In this document: positions 8,948-15,596 of the stretch, piece after piece
Numbering within the stretch: the first letter of the stretch is position 1
Layout: each line of letters opens with the position of its first letter
Assembly (NCBI GenBank): GCA_946183365.1
Contig: CAMHAH010000011.1
Coordinates: 43,794 to 107,793 of the forward strand
From: an uncultured Clostridia bacterium
Lineage (GTDB): Bacteria > Bacillota > Clostridia > Oscillospirales > Acutalibacteraceae
Direction of reading: 5' to 3'
DNA length: 64,000 bases
Translations under genes and position numbers: made by a program
Notes under the pieces: generated by a model
What the model saw: only the letters and a program-made list of their open reading frames with translations
The model's database searches: none
What the model was told of the DNA's origin: nothing

Positions 8948-10318
8948 TCAATCCTCATCATAAACGGTCTTATTGACCGCGTTGATATACGCGCGGATAG
9001 AAGCTCCGATTATATCGGTGCTCAGTCCCGTGCCCGAATAGATCTTGCCGCCGGTACGCAGGCGTACAAGAGCGCTGCCCATAGCCTCTTTCTCCTGAGT
9101 GACGGTCTGGATAGAGAAATCGTCAAGCTCAAAGCGGCGTCCGATTATCTGCTCGATAGCGTGGAACGCGGCGTCGATAGGACCGTCGCCGATAGCGATG
9201 CCCTGAACGGTCCTGCCCTCACGCTGCAAGGCAATCTGAGCCGAGGCAGAGAGCTTGTTGCCGCAGTTGATGACATAGCTCTCGATGGTATAGGTTGCAG
9301 GCACCTGTAAGGCGGTATTAGCTACGATAGCGTCGAGCTCCTTGATACCTACGTTCTTCTTGCGTGCGATACGACGGAACTCCTCATATACCTTCTTCAT
9401 ATCCTCGTCCGAGAGGTCATAGCCTATCTTCTCTATACTCTCGCGGACGGTGTCTACCGTATCATTGAGCTGTAGGGTGATACCGTCGTCGATTATCTCT
9501 CTTGCTACAGCCTTCTGAGCCTTGCCGCTGATTATCCAGTCTATCTGGTCGATGGTGCGGTGGAGCTCGGTAAAGCGTATACCCGTAGAGATACCGTAGT
9601 TCTCTCTGATATCCTTGATAAGATCGCCGAATTCTCTGAGCGGAGTTGCCTCTCCGCCGATAGAAGTCTTGACGCAAGCCGCACCGTTCTTTACGGCTAA
9701 GATCGCCGCCGCGGTAGCTACGCCGTTTTTATTATTGCACATAACGCCTACGGGGACGTCTATGCCATCTGTGATCTCATTAATAAAACAAGCGAAATCA
9801 TCGGGCAGAAGAATAGCGGCGTTATCGCACAGGCTGACCTTATCAGCGCCCGCTTCAACAGCGGTCCTGACGGCCTCCTTCAAAAAGTCCTTCTCGGCTC
9901 TTGTCGCGTCTACGGCTACGAACTCAACATCACCGCAAACCGACTTAGCTTTCTCGACCATAGCCTTGACATAAGCGCACATCTTATCCTGCTTCTTATG
10001 AAGGGTATACTCCATGATAGAAGAAGTCATCGGGAGCTCGACGCGGATACGGGGATGAACCGCGGTAGAGAGCGCCTCGGCAGCGCGGTCTACGGCGTCT
10101 ATAGAGCTTGCCGCGGCTACCGACAGCACGCTGTTCTTGACAAAAGAAGCGGCAGTGCGGACAAGAAGGGTATCAGCCTTAGCTGAGCCTATCTCAGGCA
10201 GCTCGACAACGTCTACGCCAAGCTTCTCGAGCTTTCGGGCGATCTCAAGCTTCTGCTTGAAGGACAGGTTCGACTTAGGCTCGGATAAGGTCGTGTCGGC
10301 GATCTTGATGTAGTTCAT
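8948..10318 (-). CDS. LeuA/isopropylmalate-synthase-like protein with degenerate active site
   Basis: The 456-residue protein has the order of 2-isopropylmalate synthase: a TIM barrel (1 to about 330) and a C-terminal LeuA dimer or leucine-sensing domain (about 340-456). Catalytic motifs known in LeuA are changed. DTTLRDGEQ reads DTTLSEPKS, TSxIH reads TSSIM, the metal motif HCHND reads MCNNK, DTVG reads DNAA, and GERAGN is absent. Normal condensation of acetyl-CoA with 2-ketoisovalerate therefore looks unlikely. The allosteric domain is well kept (IAIGDGPIDAAFHAIEQI, GTGLSTDIIGASIRAYINAV). A T-box leader with a probable Leu specifier precedes it, so it responds to uncharged tRNA-Leu. It could be a regulatory subunit or an enzyme with altered chemistry. 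GAGGAATTGTT sets the ATG start. Confidence 0.75.
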   Translation of the reverse strand: MNYIKIADTTLSEPKSNLSFKQKLEIARKLEKLGVDVVELPEIGSAKADTLLVRTAASFVKNSVLSVAAASSIDAVDRAAEALSTAVHPRIRVELPMTSSIMEYTLHKKQDKMCAYVKAMVEKAKSVCGDVEFVAVDATRAEKDFLKEAVRTAVEAGADKVSLCDNAAILLPDDFACFINEITDGIDVPVGVMCNNKNGVATAAAILAVKNGAACVKTSIGGEATPLREFGDLIKDIRENYGISTGIRFTELHRTIDQIDWIISGKAQKAVAREIIDDGITLQLNDTVDTVRESIEKIGYDLSDEDMKKVYEEFRRIARKKNVGIKELDAIVANTALQVPATYTIESYVINCGNKLSASAQIALQREGRTVQGIAIGDGPIDAAFHAIEQIIGRRFELDDFSIQTVTQEKEAMGSALVRLRTGGKIYSGTGLSTDIIGASIRAYINAVNKTVYDED

Positions 10319-10419
10319 AACAATTCCTCTTTTCTGAATAACGATACTGAATGATACAGAAATTGGGTGAGGGCATCGCCCTCCCGCAATTATTCATTAT
10401 TCATTTTTCATTTTTCAAT

Positions 10420-10694
10420 AATAAAGCCCCCGAGGTCACTGACCTCAGGGACGAAGTTACTTCGCGGTACCACCCTGCTTACCGTATAAAACGGTCACTC
10501 TAAGGCTCTGACAAGCCCTCTGTCATGATAACGGGACAATCCGGAGACGCTTACTCGTAGATCTTTCTGCGCCTCTGCTCCGAAATGAGACTCGCCCTTG
10601 CCGTCCTGCTGTCTCGCACCGACCGACAGCTCTCTGAAAAGACCAGATGTAAAAGCGATAATTTCATCAACGCATTTCTGTGGTTATTTTGCTG
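10420..10694 (-). ncRNA. T-box riboswitch, probable leucine specifier (CUC)
   Basis: The leader reads on the minus strand towards the LeuA-like gene. The T-box AGGGTGGTACCGCG is at 10463-10476. The terminator at 10426-10450 pairs CCTGAGGTC with GACCTCGGG, followed by a T-rich run. AGAGAGCTG and GGTGCGAGAC mark the distal Stem I. The 3' side of Stem I holds CTC (10587-10589), followed by ATTTC and GGAGC. The other two T-boxes here have the same spacing between specifier and NGAGC. CTC is a leucine codon. Uncharged tRNA-Leu should favour the antiterminator and turn the gene on. Confidence 0.92.
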
Positions 10695-10700
10695 TATAGT

Positions 10701-10729
10701 AATATATCACAACAAAATCAAATTGTCAA
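10701..10729 (-). promoter_or_regulatory. Promoter of Leu T-box transcript
   Basis: On the minus strand TTGACA (10724-10729) and TATATT (10701-10706) are 17 bases apart, just upstream of the T-box leader. Confidence 0.85.
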
Positions 10730-10769
10730 CGTTTTAACAACTAAAATAAACGATTTTACCTTTAGCACA

Positions 10770-10796
10770 AAAAACGGCGGGATAGCTCCCGCCGTT
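10770..10796 (-). terminator. Terminator of ilvE
   Basis: AACGGCGGG and CCCGCCGTT form a 9-bp hairpin followed by a TTTTTT run on the minus strand, 20 bases after the ilvE stop. Confidence 0.88.
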
Positions 10797-10815
10797 ATGT
10801 GAAAAATCCGTATTA

Positions 10816-11880
10816 TCAAACCTCAACGGTCCAGCCGAACTTGTCCTCAATCTCACCCCACTGGATACCTGTGATGGTATCATACAGGTGCTGAGACATC
10901 TTGCCGATCTCGTTGTTGTTTACGATATACTTATGCTCCTTGTAGCACAGCTCGCCGATCGGAGAGATGACAGCCGCTGTACCGCAGCCCCAAGCCTCGT
11001 CAAGAGTGCCGTCGGTCATAGCCTTTGACAGCTCGTCTACGGGCAGAAGTCTCTCAGAAACGGTGATGCCCTCGCTCGCGAGAAGCTCGATGCAGCTCTT
11101 GCGGGTGATACCGGGCAGGATAGAGCCTGTCAGCTTAGGAGTTACGATCTCGTCGCCGATCTTGAACATAACGTTCATAGCGCCGACCTCTTCGATATAC
11201 TTACGCTCAACGCCGTCGAGCCAGAGAACCTGGCTGTAGCCCTGCTGCTCAGCGCGCTCGCCGGCGCGGTTTGAAGCGGCATAGTTACCGCCGCACTTAG
11301 CGTAGCCTGTACCGCCGCGTACAGCGCGGACGTCCTGATCCTCGATCATGATCTTAACGGGGTTGAGACCCTCTTTATAATAAGAGCCGACGGGTGACGC
11401 GATGATGATGAACTCAGCGTTGTGAACAGCGTGAACGCCGAGGCTCTCATCATTACCGAACATGAACGGACGCAGATAGAGCGATGTGCCCTTATCGGCG
11501 GGGGTCCAATCCTGCTCTAAGCGTACAAACTCGATGAGAGCCTGCATGAAGTCGTCCTCAGGCATCTGAGGCAGACAGAGACGCTCGGCGGAGTTGTTCA
11601 TACGGCGGATGTTCTCGATGGGTCTGAAAAGCTGTACCTTACCGTCAGCGCGGCGATAAGCCTTAAGACCCTCGAAGATCTCAGAGCCGTAGTGCAGAAC
11701 CGTTGACGCGGGATGGATAGAAAGGCGCTCAAAGGGCACGATACGGGGATTGTGCCAGCCTTCTTCGCTGTTCCAGCTCCAGCGGAACATATGGTCAGTA
11801 AAAATCTTACCAAATCCAAGTGTAGAAGTATCTTCGGGCTTCTTCTTAGGATTGGGGTTCAGGGTTACTTTGATATCCAT
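10816..11880 (-). CDS. ilvE: Branched-chain amino acid aminotransferase
   Basis: IlvE moves the amino group between glutamate and the 2-oxoacids of valine, leucine and isoleucine using pyridoxal phosphate in the cytosol. The 354-residue length fits the class IV BCAT2-like branch. FEGLKAYR (near 69-76) is typical. The catalytic lysine is expected in GGTGYAKCGGNYA (near 190-200). EVGAMNVMF and LTGSILPGITRKS follow in the usual order. GGAGGAATGTT gives the start. The gene lies downstream of the oxidoreductase operon, separated by a hairpin repeat, and ends in a strong terminator before the Leu T-box. It would provide the last step from the ferredoxin oxidoreductase product to the amino acid. Confidence 0.93.
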   Translation of the reverse strand: MDIKVTLNPNPKKKPEDTSTLGFGKIFTDHMFRWSWNSEEGWHNPRIVPFERLSIHPASTVLHYGSEIFEGLKAYRRADGKVQLFRPIENIRRMNNSAERLCLPQMPEDDFMQALIEFVRLEQDWTPADKGTSLYLRPFMFGNDESLGVHAVHNAEFIIIASPVGSYYKEGLNPVKIMIEDQDVRAVRGGTGYAKCGGNYAASNRAGERAEQQGYSQVLWLDGVERKYIEEVGAMNVMFKIGDEIVTPKLTGSILPGITRKSCIELLASEGITVSERLLPVDELSKAMTDGTLDEAWGCGTAAVISPIGELCYKEHKYIVNNNEIGKMSQHLYDTITGIQWGEIEDKFGWTVEV

Positions 11881-11901
11881 AATAACATTCCTCCTTTAAT
11901 T

Positions 11902-12069
11902 GCCTCCCCTTCTTAAGGGAGGTGGACAATTTGCTTGCAAATTGGTCGGAGGGATCGCATAGATGACCGAGCATCAGCAAGCTACCATGTTCATTCGGTT
12001 GGTTGCTTCGCTCTATTGATACAATCCCTCACCCGCTTTTGCGGGAGCTCCCTTTACCAAAGGGAGCCT
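11902..12069. repeat. Dispersed hairpin repeat (GCCTCCC family), copy 2
   Basis: Ends are GCCTCCCCTTCTTAAGGGAG and GCTCCCTTTACCAAAGGGAG, each a hairpin, with GGTCGGAGGGAT and ACAATCCCTCAC inside. It has the same plan as 8805-8945. It lies between ilvE and the gamma-subunit gene and contains no coding sequence. Confidence 0.75.
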
Positions 12070-12074
12070 AAAAC

Positions 12075-12614
12075 TTAGCCTTCAAACTCAGCGCCCATTT
12101 GGATAGCCTTGAAGTTTACATCCTTCATGTTGGCGCGCTTAGCGGGGATGACCTTGTCGAGAGCGGCGCGGATGCCGTCCTCTGTATAGTCGCCGGTCTC
12201 CTTCAACAGCTTGCCGACGATTATCATGTTGGCAAGGTTGCCGAGCTTCTCATCAGAAGCCATCTTGGTAGCGGGAATATAGAATACCTTTACGTCGTCG
12301 CGCTCGACCTTGCGCTCGATAAGAGTGCTGTCGGCAAAGATCATGCCGCCGGGCACTACCTTGCTCTCAAAGCGGTCGAGAGACGGCAGGTTCATAGCGA
12401 CTAAGATATCGGGATTGCTGACTATAGGAGAGCCGACAGGTGTATCGGACACGATAACTGAGCACGAAGCTGTACCGCCGCGCATCTCGGGACCGTATGA
12501 GGGCAGCCAAGATACCTGCTTATCCTCGATAAGACCCTTATAGGCGATGAACTTGCCCGCGAACAGGATACCCTGACCGCCGAAGCCTGAGAACAACATA
12601 TTTTTAGCGCTCAT
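12075..12614 (-). CDS. 2-oxoacid:ferredoxin oxidoreductase, gamma subunit (VorC/KorC type)
   Basis: The 179-residue protein matches the gamma domain of thiamine-dependent 2-oxoacid:ferredoxin oxidoreductases. Typical motifs are FSGFGGQGILFAGK near the start, SYGPEMRGGTASCSVIVSD near 40-58 and NLANMIIVGKLL near 125. The complex interconverts an acyl-CoA, CO2 and reduced ferredoxin with a 2-oxoacid and CoA. Its ATG overlaps the beta-subunit stop (TAATG). With IlvE and T-box-controlled acyl-CoA synthetases nearby, branched-chain acyl-CoAs are the likely substrates, run in the carboxylating direction. 2-Oxoglutarate oxidoreductase (Kor) is the main alternative. Confidence 0.88.
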   Translation of the reverse strand: MSAKNMLFSGFGGQGILFAGKFIAYKGLIEDKQVSWLPSYGPEMRGGTASCSVIVSDTPVGSPIVSNPDILVAMNLPSLDRFESKVVPGGMIFADSTLIERKVERDDVKVFYIPATKMASDEKLGNLANMIIVGKLLKETGDYTEDGIRAALDKVIPAKRANMKDVNFKAIQMGAEFEG

Positions 12615-13372
12615 TATTCTGCCTCCTTCTGCTCAGCGGAGCGATCCTTGTATACGCCTAAGGGATAGTAAGGCAGCATATCGCTCTCTATCCACTCCAG
12701 CGCCTGCTTGGGAGTCATGCCCCAGTTTGTCGGGCAGGAGGATACTACCTCTACGAGAGAGAAGCCCTTGCCGTCTATCTGGTTCTGGAAGGCCTTTTTG
12801 ATAGCCTTCTTGGCGTTGCGAACGTTCTTTACATTGTTTACGGTGACGCGCTCGAGGTACTCGGGGCCTACCAGCTCAGAGAGCATCTCACAGACCTTGA
12901 TCGGATAACCGCAGGCCTTGGGGTCTCTGCCGTAGGGAGAGGTCTGAGTGACCTGACCTACCAGAGAGGTAGGAGCCATCTGACCGCCTGTCATACCGTA
13001 GATAGCGTTGTTGATAAAGATAACGGTTATATTCTCGTTTCTTGCGGCGGCGTGAACGGTCTCAGCCATACCGATAGAAGCGAGGTCGCCGTCACCCTGA
13101 TAGGTGAATACGATGTGGTTCTCGGGATCTGCGCGCTTTACGCCTGTAGCAACAGCCGGAGCGCGGCCGTGAGCAGCCTCGATCATATCACAGTTGAAGT
13201 AGTTATAAGCCATAACGGAGCAGCCAACAGGCGCGATACCGATGGTCTTGCCCTCGATACCCAGCTCGTCGATGACCTCGGCGACTAAACGGTGAACGAT
13301 ACCGTGGGTACAGCCGGGGCAATAGTGCAGCGGCACGTCAATGAGTGCGTGCGGTTTCTCAAATACAGCCAT
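12614..13372 (-). CDS. 2-oxoacid:ferredoxin oxidoreductase, beta subunit (TPP-binding)
   Basis: This 252-residue subunit binds thiamine pyrophosphate and carries active-site residues. YCPGCTHGIVHR (near 17-28) supplies a family cysteine motif. The diphosphate-binding motif is GDGDLASIGMAETVHAAARN followed by VIFINNAIYGMTGGQ. The length fits the separate beta chain of KorB/VorA-type enzymes. It overlaps the alpha stop and the gamma start by one base (TAATG), so the three chains are coupled. The sequence alone does not separate 2-ketoisovalerate from 2-ketoglutarate specificity; context favours branched-chain substrates. Confidence 0.9.
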   Translation of the reverse strand: MAVFEKPHALIDVPLHYCPGCTHGIVHRLVAEVIDELGIEGKTIGIAPVGCSVMAYNYFNCDMIEAAHGRAPAVATGVKRADPENHIVFTYQGDGDLASIGMAETVHAAARNENITVIFINNAIYGMTGGQMAPTSLVGQVTQTSPYGRDPKACGYPIKVCEMLSELVGPEYLERVTVNNVKNVRNAKKAIKKAFQNQIDGKGFSLVEVVSSCPTNWGMTPKQALEWIESDMLPYYPLGVYKDRSAEQKEAE

Positions 13373-14436
13373 TACGCAATACCTCCGTTTACTTCTTTTA
13401 TAGAATTAAGAACCTGCTCGGGATCGGGTATCATACCGCCCGCGCGGTTGCAAAGTGTCACGGGACACTTAGACTCGATAGCGAGCTGAACGTCCTCGAT
13501 CATCTGACCCATATTCAGCTCTACAGAAATGAACGCCTTAGCGTGCTCAGCCGCCTTCTTGAAGGGAGCCTTGGGGAACGGCCAGAGGGTGATGGGACGG
13601 ATGAGGCCGACCTTGATACCGAGCTTGCGGGCTTCGTCAACGGCGTTTTTGCTTACGCGCGCCGCAATACCGAACGCGGCGATAACGATATCTGCGTCAT
13701 CAACCTTATATTCCTCATACATGGTCTCGTTCTCTTCGATGACCTTATAGCGGTCATAGCGCTCAAAGTTGAGCTGCTCGAGCTCTTCGGGAACCAGAGA
13801 GAGCGAGTTTACGATATTGTGCTCACGAGCCATCTGAGTACCTGTGGTAGCCCAGGGCTTCTCGGGAGCGGGGTTTACCTTGAGGTCGTCGATAGATACG
13901 GGCTCCATCATCTGGCCCATAGTACCGTCGGCGAGTACCATAGAAGTTACGCGGTATTTATCGGCGAGCTCAAAACCCTTAACGGTAAGCTCAGCCATCT
14001 CCTGAACAGAAGCGGGAGCGAGGACTATCATGTGATAGTCGCCGTGACCGCCGCCGCGTGTGGACTGGAAGTAGTCCGACTGTGAGGGCTGGATGCCGCC
14101 GAGACCCGGGCCTCCGCGCTGTACGTTGACTACCAGAGCGGGAAGATCAGAACCCGCCAGATATGAGATACCCTCGCCCTTTAAGGATACGCCCGGAGAG
14201 GATGAGGACGTCATTACTCTTTTACCTGCCGAAGCGACGCCGTATACCATGTTGATAGCGGCGATCTCAGACTCAGCCTGCAGGAAGGTGCCGCCGATCT
14301 TAGGCATGACCTTAGCCATATAAGCGGCGATCTCGGTCTGAGGAGTGATAGGATAGCCGAAGTAATGCATACAGCCCGCCTTGATAGCGGCCGCGGCGAT
14401 AGCTTCGTTTCCCTTCATCAAAATCTTATCTGCCAT
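13372..14436 (-). CDS. vorB: 2-oxoacid:ferredoxin oxidoreductase, alpha subunit (VorB type)
   Basis: The 354-residue alpha chain starts MADKILMKGNEAIAAAAIKA and has GYPITPQTEIAAYM, QAESEIAAINMVYGVASAGKRVMTSSSSPG and NVQRGGPGLGG. These are the pyrimidine-binding and CoA-side motifs of the KorA/VorB family. The resemblance to chains named 3-methyl-2-oxobutanoate dehydrogenase subunit VorB is strong from memory; no search was run. AAAGGTGATG precedes the ATG. It is second in an operon that begins with a small ferredoxin. In this setting it would take isobutyryl-CoA or 2-methylbutyryl-CoA plus CO2 to the matching 2-oxoacid. Confidence 0.9.
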   Translation of the reverse strand: MADKILMKGNEAIAAAAIKAGCMHYFGYPITPQTEIAAYMAKVMPKIGGTFLQAESEIAAINMVYGVASAGKRVMTSSSSPGVSLKGEGISYLAGSDLPALVVNVQRGGPGLGGIQPSQSDYFQSTRGGGHGDYHMIVLAPASVQEMAELTVKGFELADKYRVTSMVLADGTMGQMMEPVSIDDLKVNPAPEKPWATTGTQMAREHNIVNSLSLVPEELEQLNFERYDRYKVIEENETMYEEYKVDDADIVIAAFGIAARVSKNAVDEARKLGIKVGLIRPITLWPFPKAPFKKAAEHAKAFISVELNMGQMIEDVQLAIESKCPVTLCNRAGGMIPDPEQVLNSIKEVNGGIA

Positions 14437-14445
14437 ATCGTTTCA

Positions 14446-14652
14446 TCACCTTTCTACCTTGATAATACAGTCGGGGCACATCATATAGCATGAGGCGCAG
14501 CCGATACACTGATCCATATCGACGCACTCGACGGGATGATGACCCTTCTTGTTGATTTTGTCTGTGGCAATACGCAAGATACCCTTTGGGCAGGCGTCTA
14601 CACACAGAGCACAACCTTTACAGTTGTCGGTCTTGAATGTTAGTTTTGCCAT
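14446..14652 (-). CDS. 2x[4Fe-4S] ferredoxin, delta subunit of the 2-oxoacid oxidoreductase
   Basis: This 68-residue ferredoxin has two CxxCxxCxxxCP clusters, C-K-G-C-A-L-C and C-I-G-C-A-S-C. It is the delta chain that passes electrons between ferredoxin and the thiamine site. The upstream ATG at 14658 is only three bases from AAGGG. The second ATG at 14652 (MAKLTF) has the better spacing and is chosen here. It opens the oxidoreductase operon. No clear promoter could be fixed in front of it, and a small inverted-repeat element lies just upstream. Confidence 0.9.
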   Translation of the reverse strand: MAKLTFKTDNCKGCALCVDACPKGILRIATDKINKKGHHPVECVDMDQCIGCASCYMMCPDCIIKVER

Positions 14653-14739
14653 ATACATTTTCCCTTCTTTATAATACTTTATATAAATAATAAGATTATT
14701 GTGGGCAGTTAAAAAAGCAATGTAATGTGAGTGCTTTTT

Positions 14740-14880
14740 GTAGGGGAGCGGCTTGCTGTTCCCGAAGTGAAGCGTTGGATCTCAGAACAAGCGCCTCTTC
14801 CGATAATCCCTTCAAAAAACTTCTTAGTATTTATACAGCGTCATATCACACGTTTCGGGAGGAGCAAGCCCCTCCCCTAC
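14740..14880. mobile_element. 141-bp MITE-like element with terminal inverted repeats
   Basis: The left end GTAGGGGAGCGGCTTGCTGT and the complement of the right end (GTAGGGGAGGGGCTTGCTCC) match over roughly 28 bases with a few differences. No coding sequence lies inside. The right-end unit GGGAGGAGCAAGCCCCTCCC also occurs alone at 18239-18344 and near 52907. It looks like a small non-autonomous repeat; no transposase is in the window. Confidence 0.6.
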
Positions 14881-14905
14881 GATTATAATATAATGCTCAT
14901 ACTTA

Positions 14906-15568
14906 TTATATCGGTTTCTTTTGCAGCTTTAAGCTGAACAATGGGTTAATCCTGTCCTTGAGCTCGTCATACAGTCTGTCCTCTACCGTTGTGAGTACAA
15001 GCGGCAGACCCGAGAGCTCACAGACCTCTTTTGTGAACTTCTCTGAGCCGATGACGTCATCTGCGGTCGTCTCAACAGCGAGGTTAGAGTTATTGACGAT
15101 GCCCGTGAACGGTATTCCGCAAGCCGCCTCGATCTCACGCATGACCTCGATCACCGAGGGCGCGTCGGGGGTCAGCGGACGGAATTTGTTGATGACCATG
15201 AGCATCTCATAGTCGTTCTCCTCAAGGATAGCGTCGCGCAGTCTGCCGAGAGCGTACGCTCCGCGGTCGTCGCCGCCGATATCCATGATAACGCTGAGGC
15301 TCTTGTCATCGGTTATTGAGTACAGGTCGGCGGGCATAGACGGCAGGTCTACGTTGGACGAAGCGAAATCGGAGCAGATAAGGCGTATATCATGAGCCCT
15401 GAACTCGTCCTCGCTGTCCTTTGAGCGGAAATAGGGATTAACGATATCGAGGTCGGCTATGGCGACGTTATCTCGCTGTGAACGCAGATCAAGAGCCATA
15501 TTGACGGCGATATTGGTCTTTCCCGAGCCGTAATGTCCGCACAGGATGGTTAAACGTTTATATGTCAT
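14906..15568 (-). CDS. P-loop nucleotide-binding protein (CobQ/MinD-like), VOR-associated
   Basis: The 220-residue protein opens with a P-loop, LCGHYGSGKTNIAVNMALDL (near 9-28), then a Walker-B-like IADLDIVNPYFRS and VIMDIGGDDRGAYALGRL, typical of SIMIBI ATPases. MVINKFRPLTPD is a likely base-recognition region. No target is recognisable. It sits 28 bases after the Val-linked acyl-CoA synthetase with GGAGG before its ATG, so it should share the Val T-box transcript. Just past it lies the oxidoreductase operon. A chaperone or maturation role for that Fe-S complex is possible but is only inference from position. Confidence 0.75.
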   Translation of the reverse strand: MTYKRLTILCGHYGSGKTNIAVNMALDLRSQRDNVAIADLDIVNPYFRSKDSEDEFRAHDIRLICSDFASSNVDLPSMPADLYSITDDKSLSVIMDIGGDDRGAYALGRLRDAILEENDYEMLMVINKFRPLTPDAPSVIEVMREIEAACGIPFTGIVNNSNLAVETTADDVIGSEKFTKEVCELSGLPLVLTTVEDRLYDELKDRINPLFSLKLQKKPI

Positions 15569-15596
15569 TTAAGCCTCCTTCAGTCGGCTTTATGTA

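Noticed and set aside
13345..14085. 246-codon plus-strand frame across the oxidoreductase genes
   Set aside because: It is a mirror of the VorB-type alpha subunit on the other strand and shows no protein family features.
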